Below, in pieces: positions 54,809-64,000 of a stretch of DNA of 64,000 bases (position 1 is the first letter of the stretch; the number at the start of each line of letters is the position of its first letter). The position numbers and the translations under genes are program-made. Under the pieces are notes generated by a model, which saw nothing but the letters and a program-made list of their open reading frames with translations, searched no databases and was not told the origin of the DNA. Source of the stretch: Bradyrhizobium quebecense (GTDB lineage: Bacteria > Pseudomonadota > Alphaproteobacteria > Rhizobiales > Xanthobacteraceae); NCBI RefSeq assembly GCF_013373795.3, contig NZ_CP088022.1, positions 4,216,001-4,280,000 of the forward strand, given 5' to 3'.

Positions 54809-56320
54809 TCACGCCTTTGCCGGCCGCACCAGACGCGCGACGCCGGCAAAGGCCCGATCGATCACCGGCCAGAACAGCAGCACGATCGCCAGGGTCGTGA
54901 TGGTGCCGACGAGGCCGTTCGACCAGAACACCTTCATGTCGCCGCCGGAGCCGATCATCGAGAGCCGGAATGCGTCCTCGGCGCGGCTGCCGAGCACCAA
55001 TGCGAGCGTGAACGGCGCAAGCGGGATCCCGATCTTCTTGAAGACGTAGCCAACGACGCCGAAGCCCAGCATCAGCCAGATGTCGAACATCGCGTTCTGG
55101 ATCGCGTAGGCGCCGATCGCGCAGGACACCACGATCATCGGCGCGACAGCCGCGAACGGCACCCGCAGGATCGAGGCGAAGATCGGCACGGTGGTGAGCA
55201 CCAGCACCAGGCCGACGACATTGCCGAGATACATCGAGGCGATCAGGCCCCAGACGAAATCCTTGTGCTCGACGAACAGCAGCGGCCCGGGGTTGAGGCC
55301 CCACACCATCAGGCCGCCAAGCAGGATCGCAGCAGTGCCCGAACCGGGAATGCCGAGCGCGAGCATCGGCAACAAGGCCGCGGTGCCAGATGCATGCGCG
55401 GCGGTCTCCGGCGCGAACACGCCCTCGATGCGGCCCTTGCCGAAACTTTCCGGATCCTTGGCGAAACGCTTGGCGAGGTTGTAGCCCATGAAGGACGCCG
55501 CGATCGCGCCGCCCGGTGTGATCCCGAGCCAGCAGCCGATCACGGACGAACGCAGCAGCGTCACCCAGTATTTCGGCAGGTCCTTCCACACCGAGAGCAC
55601 GACGCGCAGGCTGATACTGGCGGCGTGCCCGCGCAGCGCCAGCCGCTCCTCCATCGTGAGCAGGATCTCGCTGATGCCGAACAGGCCGATGACCGCGACG
55701 AGGAAGTTGATGCCGCGCAGCAACTCGGCGGAGCCGAACGTCATGCGCAGCTGCCCGGACACCGTATCCATGCCGACGCCGGCAAGCAGCAGCCCGAGCG
55801 ACATCGAGATCACGGTCTTGTGCTTGGCTTCGCGGCCGAGGCCGACGAACGAGCAGAAGGTCAGCAGATAGACGGCGAAGAATTCCGGCGGGCCGAACTT
55901 CAGCGCGAACGACGAGATCATCGGCGCCAGGAAGGTGATCAGCAGCACCGCGACCAGCGAGCCGATGAAGGACGAGGTGAACGCCGCGGTCAGCGCTTCG
56001 GCCGCCCTGCCCTGCTGCGCCATCGGATAGCCGTCGAACGTGGTCGCGACCGACCAGGCTTCGCCGGGGATGTTGAACAGGATCGACGTGATGGCGCCGC
56101 CGAACAGCGCGCCCCAATAGATGCAGGACAGCATCACGATGGCGGATGTGGGGTCCATCGTGAAGGTCAAAGGCAGCAGGATCGCGACGCCGTTGGGGCC
56201 GCCAAGCCCGGGCAGCACGCCGACGAAGATGCCGAGCACGAGGCCGACCATCATCAACAGCAGCGTCTTCCACGTCAGCAGGACGGCAAAGCCGTGCAGC
56301 AGGAGACCGAAGGCTTCCAT
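54809..56320 (-). CDS. tctA: Tripartite tricarboxylate transporter large membrane subunit (TctA)
   Basis: 503 residues, about 11-12 transmembrane segments. The N-terminal block VGLVLGIFVGVLPGLGGPNG and the repeated GIPGSGTAAILLGGLMVWGL are TctA signatures, with FGISEILLTMEERLALRG in the middle. With TctB and the periplasmic protein TctC it forms an ion-coupled uptake system for carboxylates or other small anions. It lies downstream of tctB (24 bp gap), mtnA and mtnP in a leftward series. Confidence 0.92.
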   Translation of the reverse strand: MEAFGLLLHGFAVLLTWKTLLLMMVGLVLGIFVGVLPGLGGPNGVAILLPLTFTMDPTSAIVMLSCIYWGALFGGAITSILFNIPGEAWSVATTFDGYPMAQQGRAAEALTAAFTSSFIGSLVAVLLITFLAPMISSFALKFGPPEFFAVYLLTFCSFVGLGREAKHKTVISMSLGLLLAGVGMDTVSGQLRMTFGSAELLRGINFLVAVIGLFGISEILLTMEERLALRGHAASISLRVVLSVWKDLPKYWVTLLRSSVIGCWLGITPGGAIAASFMGYNLAKRFAKDPESFGKGRIEGVFAPETAAHASGTAALLPMLALGIPGSGTAAILLGGLMVWGLNPGPLLFVEHKDFVWGLIASMYLGNVVGLVLVLTTVPIFASILRVPFAAVAPMIVVSCAIGAYAIQNAMFDIWLMLGFGVVGYVFKKIGIPLAPFTLALVLGSRAEDAFRLSMIGSGGDMKVFWSNGLVGTITTLAIVLLFWPVIDRAFAGVARLVRPAKA

Positions 56321-56344
56321 GTTTTCGAAATCCTGTCGGTTAGC

Positions 56345-56887
56345 TCAGTAGCCGAAGGCCGCTTCGAGCGGCCCCTTCGGCATGATGACGTCGAATGCGA
56401 TGTCGAAGGTCACGAACATCGCGGCGGTGAAGACGAAGGCGGTGAGCAGCGACTTCCACAGCGCGATCTTGCCGACGAGGCGCATGAAGCCCGCGATCAG
56501 GAGAAAGCTCGCGACGTAGAGGCCGAGATATTGGGTGGCGAGGCAGAACAGGAATGTCGGCACGAACACCGCGAGCACCCGGCGAAACTGGGCGCGGGTG
56601 ACAAAGGTCTCGGCGGCTTCCCGGCGCGAGACGAAGGCGGCGCCGAGGCCGTAGAGGCTGGCGGCGCCGAGAATCACCGAAAGATAGAACGGAAAATAGC
56701 CCGGCTGCGGCCCGGTCGAGTCCCACGATGCGCCGGTGCGCCAATTATCCCAGCCGAGCACCAATGCGAGCGCGAGCAGCAGCAGCGAGACGACGACATC
56801 GACGACGCCGGTTCTGACGACGGCGGGCGAATTCTCTTCAGGCGCGGTCGGATCGTCGACGACGATCTCAAGTTCGGTATTGGACAT
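56345..56887 (-). CDS. tctB: Tripartite tricarboxylate transporter small membrane subunit (TctB)
   Basis: 180 residues from the ATG at 56887. Four transmembrane segments are visible (VVDVVVSLLLLALALVLGWD, FPFYLSVILGAASLYGLGAA, VLAVFVPTFLFCLATQYLGL, LLTAFVFTAAMFVTFDIAFD). The GPQPGYFPFYLSVILG block is the classic TctB motif. Works with TctA next to it. An upstream in-frame start at 56941 adds 18 residues and is not preferred. Confidence 0.85.
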   Translation of the reverse strand: MSNTELEIVVDDPTAPEENSPAVVRTGVVDVVVSLLLLALALVLGWDNWRTGASWDSTGPQPGYFPFYLSVILGAASLYGLGAAFVSRREAAETFVTRAQFRRVLAVFVPTFLFCLATQYLGLYVASFLLIAGFMRLVGKIALWKSLLTAFVFTAAMFVTFDIAFDVIMPKGPLEAAFGY

Positions 56888-56963
56888 GGACTGGACGGTC
56901 TGGGTTGCGAGGGCAACGATTGGGATAGCGTGCTGAACCAATCACCGTCAATGCAGCCTTCAG

Positions 56964-58064
56964 CTAACGCCCGGAACGTTCGGGAAATGCGCTCGCAAGC
57001 GCAGCACGATCAGCGCCGAGGACGCCGCGCTCGGTGATCAATCCCGTCACCAGCCGCGCCGGCGTGACGTCGAAGCCGAAATTGGCGACCGAAGAGCCGT
57101 CCGGAACCACGCGCACGGTCTCGATCCGTCCGTCCGCCGTGCGCCCGGTGAGGTGCGTCACCTCACTGGCCGCACGCTGCTCGATCGGAATCTGCCTGAC
57201 GCCATCATCGATACTAAAGTCGATGGTCGGCGACGGCAGCGCAACGTAGAACGGCACGCCGTTGTCATGCGCGGCGAGCGCTTTCAGATAAGTCCCGATC
57301 TTGTTGCAGACGTCGCCATTGGCGGCGACGCGGTCGGTCCCGACGATCGCAAGGTCGACCATGCGATGCTGCATCAGATGGCCGCCGGTGTTGTCGGGAA
57401 TCACGGTGTGCGGCACGCCGTGGTGACCGAGTTCCCAGGCGGTGAGCGAAGCGCCCTGATTACGGGGCCGCGTCTCGTCGACCCAGACATGGACCGGAAT
57501 GCCGCGATCATGCGCCTGGTAGATCGGTGACGTCGCTGTTCCCCAATCGACGGTTGCAAGCCAGCCGGCATTGCAATGCGTCAGCACGTTCACCGGCTCG
57601 CCCGGCTTCTTGGTCGCGGCGATTTTTTCGATCAGGCCAAGGCCGTGGCGGCCGATCTCGCGGTTGATCTCGACGTCTTCGTCGGCGATCTCTTGGGCGC
57701 GGGCATAGGCCGCTTCCGCCCGGGCTGAAGCTGCGAGCGGCGCGAGCGCGCGTTGCATCTCGTCGATCGCCCACTTCAGATTGATCGCGGTCGGCCGGGT
57801 CGCAGCCAGCATCCTGCCGGCGCGGTCGAGCGCCGCATCGGAGGAATCGGCACGCATCGCGAGCGCCATGCCATAGGCTGCGGTCGCGCCGATCAACGGC
57901 GCGCCGCGCACCAGCATCGAGCTGATGGCCTTGCCGGCCTCGTCCGCCGTCTTGATCTTCGCAACGATGAATTCATGCGGCAACCGCCGCTGGTCGATCG
58001 CACCGACGGACCAGCCGTCTGGCTCGAGCCAGATACTGCGAAAATGCCGTCCATCGACCTTCAT
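56964..58064 (-). CDS. mtnA: S-methyl-5-thioribose-1-phosphate isomerase
   Basis: 366 residues from the ATG at 58064, which overlaps the mtnP stop (ATGA). Motifs are [37 protein letters not shown] with the catalytic Cys, [58 protein letters not shown] with the catalytic Asp, and [12 protein letters not shown]. The enzyme converts 5-methylthioribose-1-phosphate to methylthioribulose-1-phosphate in methionine salvage or in MTA-derived shunts. No later salvage genes (mtnB, mtnC, mtnD) are in the window. Confidence 0.95.
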   Translation of the reverse strand: MKVDGRHFRSIWLEPDGWSVGAIDQRRLPHEFIVAKIKTADEAGKAISSMLVRGAPLIGATAAYGMALAMRADSSDAALDRAGRMLAATRPTAINLKWAIDEMQRALAPLAASARAEAAYARAQEIADEDVEINREIGRHGLGLIEKIAATKKPGEPVNVLTHCNAGWLATVDWGTATSPIYQAHDRGIPVHVWVDETRPRNQGASLTAWELGHHGVPHTVIPDNTGGHLMQHRMVDLAIVGTDRVAANGDVCNKIGTYLKALAAHDNGVPFYVALPSPTIDFSIDDGVRQIPIEQRAASEVTHLTGRTADGRIETVRVVPDGSSVANFGFDVTPARLVTGLITERGVLGADRAALASAFPERSGR

Positions 58065-58936
58065 CCGCGCAACATCCTTCCAGCCACGGCATCGAGCTTC
58101 GCCAACAACTGAGGATCGCGCGCCGCAGGCGCGGTGATCAGCGCGGTGTCCAGCGCGCGGTCCGAACCGATCGGACACGGCTCGTGCGCGCGTGGGAAAT
58201 CCCGCGCCAGACGCGCGACCAGCGCCTTTGCCTTCTCGGCGTTCGAATTCAGCACGCGGATGATATCCTGCACCGTGACGGCATCATGGGCCGGATGCCA
58301 GCAGTCGAAATCGGTGACCATCGCCACGCTGGCGTAGCAGATCTCGGCCTCGCGGGCGAGCTTGGCCTCAGGCATGTTGGTCATGCCGATCACCGAATAG
58401 CCCTGCGCCTTGTAGGTCAGGCTTTCGGCGAGCGAGGAGAATTGCGGCCCTTCCATGCAGAGATAGGTGCCGCCACGAGCGAACGCGATGCGCTCGGCCT
58501 CGGCAGCGGCAGCGAGATGCTTGGCGAGCAACGGCGACACCGGATGCGCCATCGACACATGCGCTACACAGCCTCTGCCGAAAAACGAGCTCTCGCGCTT
58601 GTGGGTGCGATCGACGAACTGGTCGACCAGCACAAAGGTGCCCGGCGGCAGCTCTTCCTTGAACGAGCCGCAGGCGGACAGCGCCACGAGGTCGGTGACC
58701 CCTGCCCGCTTCAGCACATCGATATTGGCGCGATAATTGATGTCGGACGGCGACAGCGTGTGTCCCTGGCCGTGTCGCGGCAGGAACACGATCGGCAATC
58801 CCGCCACCTCGCCGCGGCGCAGTGGCGCGGATGGTTCACCCCAGGGGCTCGTGATCGCTTCCTCGCGGACATTTTCCAGGCCCGGCAGGTCGTAGATGCC
58901 GGATCCGCCGATGACACCGAGAACGGCTTTGGTCAT
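58061..58936 (-). CDS. mtnP: S-methyl-5'-thioadenosine phosphorylase
   Basis: 291 residues. [98 protein letters not shown] and ATDFDCWH-type end blocks are those of MTA phosphorylases. The enzyme phosphorolyses MTA, a by-product of polyamine and homoserine-lactone synthesis, to adenine and methylthioribose-1-phosphate, the substrate of MtnA encoded next. The genes are translationally coupled. Confidence 0.95.
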   Translation of the reverse strand: MTKAVLGVIGGSGIYDLPGLENVREEAITSPWGEPSAPLRRGEVAGLPIVFLPRHGQGHTLSPSDINYRANIDVLKRAGVTDLVALSACGSFKEELPPGTFVLVDQFVDRTHKRESSFFGRGCVAHVSMAHPVSPLLAKHLAAAAEAERIAFARGGTYLCMEGPQFSSLAESLTYKAQGYSVIGMTNMPEAKLAREAEICYASVAMVTDFDCWHPAHDAVTVQDIIRVLNSNAEKAKALVARLARDFPRAHEPCPIGSDRALDTALITAPAARDPQLLAKLDAVAGRMLRG

Positions 58937-59087
58937 GATCGCTCCTCACGGTCCCGCAACGACGACGGAGGGGTGACCCAGCCCGATCGGGCTCGCCGGA
59001 CGTTTGACCATACTGCGGCGCAAATAATCACTGCGCCACTGCCGCTTGCAAGCCAATTCCGGCCCGAAGGTAAGCAAACCGCGACTG

Positions 59088-60074
59088 CTACTTCGCGACG
59101 AAGCCCGCCGCGTTCATCAGCGAGGCATTCAGCTTGTCGTCATCCTCGAGGAATTCCACCATGTCCTTGCCGGTGAGGAAGATCGGCTTCAACGCCTGCT
59201 TCTCCATGTAGTCCTTGTATTCCGCCGTCTGCGTCACCTTCTGGAACAGGTCGGCATAGAATGCCTGCTGCTCCTGCGTGACCTTGCCGGGCAGGAACAT
59301 CGCGCGCAGCATAAGATACTGTACGTCCAGCCCCTCTTCCTTGCAGGTCGGAATGTCGTTCCAGGATTGCGTGTCGGTGACCTTGGTCTTGTAGGAGATG
59401 CGCTCCTTGTCGAACACGCAGAGCGCGCGAACCTGTCCGGCGCGCCAGACCTCGAGATTTTCGCTCGGATTGTTGACGTTGGATTCGGTATGGCCGCCGA
59501 CCAGCTGGGTCGCGGCCTCGCCGCCGGACTTGTAGGGCAGATAGGAGAATTTTGCGCCGGTCTTCTGCTCCATGAACACGGTCAGCACGTGGTCTTCGCG
59601 CTTGGAGCCGGTGCCGCCCATCTTGAACGGCGCGCTCGCGGCCTTGGCGGCCGCGATGAAATCCTTCACGGTCTTGGGGCCCGACGCATTGTCCCACAGC
59701 ACGAACTGGTCGAGCGCGATCACCGACACCGGCGTCAGGTCGCGCCAGTTGAAGGGAATCTTGGCCGACAGCGGCAGCATGTAGATCAGCGAATAGGCGA
59801 TCAGCACCTTGTTGGGATCGCCCTCGCTGGACTTCATGTACATCAGCGCTTCCGCACCCGACGCGCCGCCCTTCAGCGACACCACCATCGGCTGCTTCAT
59901 CAGATTGTTCTTCTGGATCGCCGCCTGCATCATGCGCGCCATCTGGTCGGAGGCGCCGCCGGCGCCGGCCGCAACCACGATCTCGACCGGCTTGCTCGGC
60001 TCCCAGCCGGCGAACGCCGGCGTGCTCAGCAGCAAGGCCGCGATGGCTGCCGTGGTTTTCACGATCTGTCCCAC
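59088..60074 (-). CDS. tctC: Periplasmic TctC/Bug-type solute-binding protein
   Basis: 328 residues with a signal peptide (TTAAIAALLLSTPAFAG, cleavage after AFA near residue 22). WEPSKPVEIVVAAGAGGASD, SYLPYKSGGEAATQLVGGHT and TESNVNNPSE are typical of Bug receptors that capture carboxylates or other small solutes for TctAB. The start is a GTG at 60074 with AGGGAAG upstream. A second GTG at 60062 would also leave a full signal peptide. The membrane partners TctB/TctA are encoded further downstream after mtnP and mtnA. Confidence 0.88.
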   Translation of the reverse strand: MGQIVKTTAAIAALLLSTPAFAGWEPSKPVEIVVAAGAGGASDQMARMMQAAIQKNNLMKQPMVVSLKGGASGAEALMYMKSSEGDPNKVLIAYSLIYMLPLSAKIPFNWRDLTPVSVIALDQFVLWDNASGPKTVKDFIAAAKAASAPFKMGGTGSKREDHVLTVFMEQKTGAKFSYLPYKSGGEAATQLVGGHTESNVNNPSENLEVWRAGQVRALCVFDKERISYKTKVTDTQSWNDIPTCKEEGLDVQYLMLRAMFLPGKVTQEQQAFYADLFQKVTQTAEYKDYMEKQALKPIFLTGKDMVEFLEDDDKLNASLMNAAGFVAK

Positions 60075-60478
60075 GTATTTCTTCCCTATCTATTTGTTCG
60101 GCTTCGCAAAACCGTCGAGGTGGCGGGTTCGTGTCATTGTGCCGAGAATGCAGGTGAGTGCAAGCCGCCGAACTGCCGCACGACCTATGACTTTGGAATG
60201 AGGTGGCTGCGCGTTGCGACGATGAGGATGGCACTCGACTCAAACGTCAAAACACGCGGTGTCATCACCCGCGCATGCGGGTGATCCAGTATTCCAGAGG
60301 CGCCAATGCTTGAGCCGAAAGGCCGCGGTGTACTGGGTCGCCCGGACAAGCCGGGCGATGACAGATGTGGGTGGGGACATAGCGTTGCATTCTCGCGACA
60401 TGAATTGCCCGAGCCTTGCTTCTCGTTCCGCCCTCGGGGCCTCGACCCGTCGGGCAACTCAGTGATTTAGCGCGGCCG
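60075..60478. other. Intergenic region, tctC upstream
   Basis: 404 bp between the tctC start and the enoyl-CoA hydratase stop. The first 190 bp should contain the tctC promoter, but no strong -35/-10 pair was recognised. The rest is a structured repeat described separately. No protein-coding or RNA gene was recognised. Confidence 0.4.
60264..60457. repeat. Palindromic intergenic repeat (RPE-like)
   Basis: Three inverted repeats in about 200 bp. ATCACCCGC / GCGGGTGAT (60264-60285) has a 4-base loop. TCGCCCGG / CCGGGCGA (60338-60358) has a 5-base loop. TTGCCCGA / TCGGGCAA (60405-60412 and 60450-60457) are separated by 37 bp. The GC-rich sequence around CAAGCCGGGCGATGACA resembles families of short palindromic elements in rhizobial genomes, from memory. 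It could act as a bidirectional transcript end. Confidence 0.55.
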
Positions 60479-61276
60479 CTACTTGCCCTTGAAGCTGGGC
60501 GGGCGCTTGTTGAGGAAAGCGTCCATGCCCTCGCGGAAATCCTCGCTCATATAGGCGCGCAGGATCAGGTCTTCGCCTTCGTCGCGCGACAGCGTGCGGC
60601 GGATGCGGCGCACCGCTTCCTTGGTCACCTCTAACGTGATCGGCGCATGGCCGGCGACAAGCTGCGCGGTCTCGGTGGCGCGGCGCTGCAGCGTTTCCAC
60701 GTCGGGGACGACTTCGTTGAGCAGCCCGAGCGCCAGTGCTTCGGGCGCCTCGACCAGGCGCGCCTTGAAGATCAGATCCTTGGTCCGCGCCGGACCGATC
60801 AGCGAAACCAGCCGCGAGATGTTGGACATCGAGAGGCAGTTGCCGAGCGTGCGGGCGATCGGGAAGCCGATCCGGGTCGACTCGGTGCCGATGCGGATGT
60901 CGCAGCATGCGGCGATACCGGCGCCGCCGCCGGTGCACGCGCCGGCGATCGCCGCGATGACAGGCACGCGGCACTGTTCCAGCGTACCCAGCACGCGGTC
61001 GATGCGCGCCTCGTAGTCCAGCGCATCCTGCGCGGTCTTGAACGCCCGGAACTGCGAGATGTCGGTGCCCGAGGCGAACGCCTTCTCGCCGGCGCCGGTG
61101 AGGATCAGCGCCTTGATGGAGTGATCCTGATTGATGTTCTCGCAGATCGAGGCCATCTGCTCGTACATCGCAAAGGTCAGCGCGTTGCGGGCCTGCGGCC
61201 TGTTGAACGTGATGCGCGCGATCCCGTCCGCGACGGAGTAGATCAGGTCTTCGGTCGGTGCGACAGGCGCGTTCAT
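60479..61276 (-). CDS. Enoyl-CoA hydratase/isomerase family protein
   Basis: 265 residues of the crotonase fold. ARITFNRPQARNALTFAMYE, LILTGAGEKAFASGTDISQF and VIAAIAGACTGGGAGIAACC (oxyanion hole) are visible, then CDIRIGTESTRIGFPIARTL and the C-terminal FREGMDAFLNKRPPSFKGK. The two usual catalytic glutamates of hydratases are not obviously placed, and the corresponding segment reads IARTLGNC. Related crotonases act as isomerases, hydrolases or decarboxylases as well. It follows the class V aminotransferase gene with a 46-bp gap. Confidence 0.85.
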   Translation of the reverse strand: MNAPVAPTEDLIYSVADGIARITFNRPQARNALTFAMYEQMASICENINQDHSIKALILTGAGEKAFASGTDISQFRAFKTAQDALDYEARIDRVLGTLEQCRVPVIAAIAGACTGGGAGIAACCDIRIGTESTRIGFPIARTLGNCLSMSNISRLVSLIGPARTKDLIFKARLVEAPEALALGLLNEVVPDVETLQRRATETAQLVAGHAPITLEVTKEAVRRIRRTLSRDEGEDLILRAYMSEDFREGMDAFLNKRPPSFKGK

Positions 61277-61322
61277 GTCTCGCTCTTTCTGTTCTTTGCG
61301 ATAAGGTTTCAGGCCAGCCTAC

Positions 61323-62519
61323 TCAAGCAACGGCTTTCGACGCCTGCGATGGGTCACGTCCCTTGAGGACCTCCATCGCCGCCAGCACACCGCCGCTGCG
61401 ATGCGGCACCTTGGCCAGATCAAGACCCATCTCGACGCCGGACAGCGTGCCCATCAGCATCAAATCGTTGAAGTGGCCGATATGCCCGATCCGGAACACC
61501 TTGCCCTTGACCTTGTTGAGGCCGGTGCCGAGCGACATGTCGAAATTCTCAAGCACGACCTTGCGGAAGTGATCGGCATCGTGGCCATCGGGCACGCGCA
61601 CCGCGGTCAGCGCCGGCGAATGCGCGCCCTGCTCCTGGCACTGCGTCTCCAGCCCCCAGACCTTGATGGAGGCACGCGTCGCTTCGCTGTGGCGCTTGTG
61701 GCGGGCGAAGACATTGTCCAGCCCCTCCTCCTCCAGCATCTTCACGGCCTCGCGCAGGCCGAACAGCAGGTTGGTCGCTGGCGTATACGGCCAGGTGCCG
61801 GCCTTGTTGATGTTGATGACCTCCTGCCAATCCCAATAGGAACGCATCCCCGGATTGGCCTTGGCCACGGCAAGCGCCTTCTCCGACACGGCGTTGAAGC
61901 CGAGGCCGGGCGGCAGCATCAGCCCCTTCTGGGAGCCGGCGATCGAGACGTCGATGCCCCAGGCATCGTGTTCATATTCCAGCGAGCCGAGGCCGGAGAT
62001 GGTGTCGACCATCAGGAGCGCCGGATGCTTCAAGGTGTCGAGGATCTTGCGGACGTCGCGCGGATAGGTGACGCAGGCGGTCGAGGTCTCGTTATGGACC
62101 ACGCAGACGGCCTTGATCTTGTGCGCCTTGTCGGCGGACAGCCTGGCCTCGATCTGCTCGAGGTCGGCGCCGTGGCGCCAGTCACCCGGAATGAAATCGA
62201 CGTCGAGCTTGAACTTGTCGGCGATGCCGTGCCACAGCACCGCGAACTGGCCGGTCTCGCACATCAGGACCTTGTCGCCCGGCTGCAGAGTGTTGACGAT
62301 CGCGGCCTCCCAGGCGCCCGTCCCCGACGAGGGGTAGATGATCACGGGCTGCTTGGTGCGGAACACACGCTGCATCGCAGAAAGCACGGCAAAGCCGATC
62401 TCGGCGAATTCGGCACCGCGATGGTCCATGGTCGGCATGTCCATCGCCCGCAGCACCCGGTCCGGCACGTTGGTCGGTCCCGGAATCTGCAGAAAATGCC
62501 TTCCAGTGTGCACGGTCAT
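61323..62519 (-). CDS. Class V aminotransferase (serine/alanine-glyoxylate type)
   Basis: 398 residues from the ATG at 62519 with GGGAAAGACG upstream. Motifs are FLQIPGPTNVPDRVLRAMD, MDHRGAEFAEIGFAVL, IIYPSSGTGAWEAAIVNTLQ, HNETSTACVTYPRDV, LLMVDTISGLGSLEYEHDAW and SIAGSQKGLMLPPGLGFNAV with the PLP lysine. The enzyme transfers the amino group of serine or alanine to glyoxylate. A role in one-carbon or taurine/amino-acid metabolism is possible. Not related to the sugar locus. Confidence 0.9.
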   Translation of the reverse strand: MTVHTGRHFLQIPGPTNVPDRVLRAMDMPTMDHRGAEFAEIGFAVLSAMQRVFRTKQPVIIYPSSGTGAWEAAIVNTLQPGDKVLMCETGQFAVLWHGIADKFKLDVDFIPGDWRHGADLEQIEARLSADKAHKIKAVCVVHNETSTACVTYPRDVRKILDTLKHPALLMVDTISGLGSLEYEHDAWGIDVSIAGSQKGLMLPPGLGFNAVSEKALAVAKANPGMRSYWDWQEVININKAGTWPYTPATNLLFGLREAVKMLEEEGLDNVFARHKRHSEATRASIKVWGLETQCQEQGAHSPALTAVRVPDGHDADHFRKVVLENFDMSLGTGLNKVKGKVFRIGHIGHFNDLMLMGTLSGVEMGLDLAKVPHRSGGVLAAMEVLKGRDPSQASKAVA

Positions 62520-62794
62520 GAGCGTCTTTCCCGGTCTTGCCTTGGTCTCGGTAAGCCGCTCGCATATCATTATCCGGAAATCGAAGCCAACCATATCAGC
62601 CCATAGCGGCCCACATGGCTTAACTCTTCTTGAGATGGCTCAGTGAGTTGGCATCCGAGGCCATACCCGGCCAGACCGATCCAGCGCGACGCCATCTGGA
62701 AGAATATTGGACCACGCCTGTTGGAGCAGGGCCCGCCCCAACCGTACCGGCCGCCCTGATGGGTACTGGCCCAAATCCTGGCGATCCCAACGAC
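62520..62794. other. Intergenic region, no gene recognised
   Basis: 275 bp upstream of the aminotransferase gene and downstream of the GFA gene, both read leftward. The aminotransferase promoter should lie here. No clear promoter, terminator or RNA gene was recognised. Confidence 0.35.
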
Positions 62795-63190
62795 TCAACT
62801 CGGGAAGCGCTCGAAGGCCGGAAGTTCGTGAAGGGACCCTACCCATCCGACGCGCTCGGCAGTCTGCACCTGAACCCGGGGCGAGATCGAATTGGGATCG
62901 TCGAGCGCAGCGATCCTGACCTGCATCATGCCCATCCGGTCGAGAATGCCATTGCTGAAGAACAGCCCCGCGCCGCACGTCGGGCAGAACGAGCGCTGGC
63001 CGCTTTCTGAAGACGAATAGATCTTCGGCTTCCCTTGGATCAATACCGCGGCCTTCGGGACCATTGCCCACGCCAGCATCGGCGCTCCAGATTGCCTCCG
63101 ACAATCGTGGCAATGGCAGACGGTACTGAAAGCCGCCTGATCGGGGACTTCGAACCTGATCTCACCGCAGTGGCAGCCGCCGCTAAGCAT
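62795..63190 (-). CDS. GFA-family zinc-binding protein
   Basis: 131 residues from the ATG at 63190; a GTG at 63202 is an alternative. The family's zinc ligands are complete: LSGGCHCGEIRFE, VCHCHDCRRQSGAPML and FCPTCGAGLF. The fold is that of glutathione-dependent formaldehyde-activating enzyme (Gfa) and CENP-V-like proteins. Most bacterial members have no proven reaction, so an S-hydroxymethylglutathione role should not be assumed. Confidence 0.88.
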   Translation of the reverse strand: MLSGGCHCGEIRFEVPDQAAFSTVCHCHDCRRQSGAPMLAWAMVPKAAVLIQGKPKIYSSSESGQRSFCPTCGAGLFFSNGILDRMGMMQVRIAALDDPNSISPRVQVQTAERVGWVGSLHELPAFERFPS

Positions 63191-63319
63191 ACCCAAGCTC
63201 ACTACTCCCAGCCTCTCTTCAAGACTGTATCCATGTCATCATTCTCGCCGGGTTTGTCCTCCGCCCGGCGGGGGGCAGTCATGCATATCCGGGAGCGCCA
63301 TGCCGACACCTTCATCCGC

Positions 63320-64000
63320 TCATTCGGCGGCCACCACCTTTCGCGGCGCGGCCAACTCGCCGGCCTCCTCGAACGGGCGCTCCGGATGCATCAGGAACGC
63401 TGAGAAACCACCAAGCAACAGCAGGCCCATCGACATCAGGAACGGCAGGTACCAGTTTCCGGTGGCGTCGATGACGAAACCGGCGACCAGCGGCGAGACG
63501 ATCGCCGCGAACGCCGAGCCGCTGTTCATGATCCCCGCGGCGGTGCCGGAATATTTCGCCGCGATGTCCATCGGGATCGACCACATCGGGCCGATCACGA
63601 GCTCGGCGCAGAAGAACCCGGCCGACAGGCAGAGCGCGACCACCGTGATGTCGTGGACGAACAGGATCGGCATCAGCGAGAGCAGTGCGCCCGCGAATCC
63701 CACGATCGTCACGCTGAGCCGCGCCAGCCGCACATTGCCTGTGCGCTCGAGGATGCGGTCGGAGAGGACGCCGCCGATGCTGTCGCCGACGACGCCGGCA
63801 AAGAACACGCCGGATGCGAACAGCGCCGAGTTCTTCAGATCGAGGCTGTAGTTGTTCTTGAAGAACAGCGGCAGCCAGTTGAGGTAGAGCCACAGGCACC
63901 AGCCGTAGCAGAAATACGTCAGCGTCACCGGCCACATCCGCTGCAACAGCGGCCCCCACGGCACCTTCGGCCGCTCGCCCTGCGGGCGCGGCGGCAACGT
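63320..64000 (-). CDS. MFS transporter, C-terminal part, cut by window edge
   Basis: The open frame runs off the right edge, so the N-terminus is missing. About 226 residues are visible, with roughly six transmembrane segments: VTLTYFCYGWCLWLYLNWLP, SALFASGVFFAGVVGDSIGG, VTIVGFAGALLSLMPILFV, VVALCLSAGFFCAELVIGP, FAAIVSPLVAGFVIDATGNW and FLMSMGLLLLGGFSAFL. GGVLSDRILERTGN is the cytoplasmic loop motif of the major facilitator superfamily. The pattern resembles anion:cation symporters (ACS group) that import sugar acids or carboxylates. Substrate unknown. Confidence 0.88.
   Translation of the reverse strand, partial: TLPPRPQGERPKVPWGPLLQRMWPVTLTYFCYGWCLWLYLNWLPLFFKNNYSLDLKNSALFASGVFFAGVVGDSIGGVLSDRILERTGNVRLARLSVTIVGFAGALLSLMPILFVHDITVVALCLSAGFFCAELVIGPMWSIPMDIAAKYSGTAAGIMNSGSAFAAIVSPLVAGFVIDATGNWYLPFLMSMGLLLLGGFSAFLMHPERPFEEAGELAAPRKVVAAE

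Noticed and set aside
54765..57037. Long frames overlapping tctA and tctB on both strands
   Set aside because: Repetitive charged products, while TctA and TctB motifs are unambiguous in the chosen frames.

Overview
The window is high-GC DNA from an alphaproteobacterium. I infer Bradyrhizobium or a close relative of the Nitrobacteraceae. The basis is codon and base composition, short intergenic repeats of a kind I remember from Bradyrhizobium, and flanking genes typical of that group (a TctABC-type transporter, mtnP-mtnA, a CaiB/BaiF CoA-transferase). No tRNA, rRNA, CRISPR array or insertion sequence was recognised.

Layout. Positions 1-1954 hold the end of an AGE-family epimerase gene (minus strand) and a phenylacetate-CoA-ligase-like gene (plus). 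Positions 2057-53288 form one very large surface-polysaccharide locus. Its left part has a HAD phosphatase, a dehydrogenase/acetyltransferase/aminotransferase trio, and a Wzy-like membrane protein. A minus-strand run of about 25 tightly packed genes follows, from a winged-helix regulator (38182) down to a UDP-GlcNAc dehydrogenase (7007). It encodes a NusG paralogue, WlbA- and WlbB-like enzymes, an epimerase, asparagine-synthetase-like amidotransferases, the Wzm/Wzt ABC exporter, methyltransferases, an ATP-grasp enzyme, a metallophosphoesterase, a multidomain FemAB-like protein, an aminotransferase and many glycosyltransferases. To the right are a short leftward unit (asnB and a GT4, 41427-38319), two rightward glycosyltransferase genes (41715-44210), and a second leftward run (53288-44253) starting with a Wzx-like flippase. 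Positions 53546-64000 are ordinary metabolism: CoA-transferase, tripartite transporter genes interleaved with mtnP/mtnA, enoyl-CoA hydratase, class V aminotransferase, a GFA protein and part of an MFS transporter.

How the genes may work together. WbpA-, WbpI-, WlbA- and WlbB-like enzymes plus a DegT aminotransferase could make a UDP-2,3-diacetamido-2,3-dideoxy-uronic acid. Four AsnB-type proteins are candidates to amidate uronic acids. Aminotransferases, methyltransferases and acyltransferases would further modify the sugars. About ten glycosyltransferases would assemble a glycan exported by Wzm/Wzt, by Wzx/Wzy, or by both.

Control signals. The gap between the NusG paralogue and wlbA contains an ops-like element, GCGGTAGCTTGC, next to a perfect hairpin. 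This suggests an RfaH-like antitermination circuit for the 30-kb operon. Upstream of the winged-helix regulator, two GTTCA-N5-TGAAC palindromes flank or overlap a promoter-like sequence. A related TTGACGTTCA-N7-GAAC element lies upstream of the neighbouring asnB, suggesting a shared local operator.
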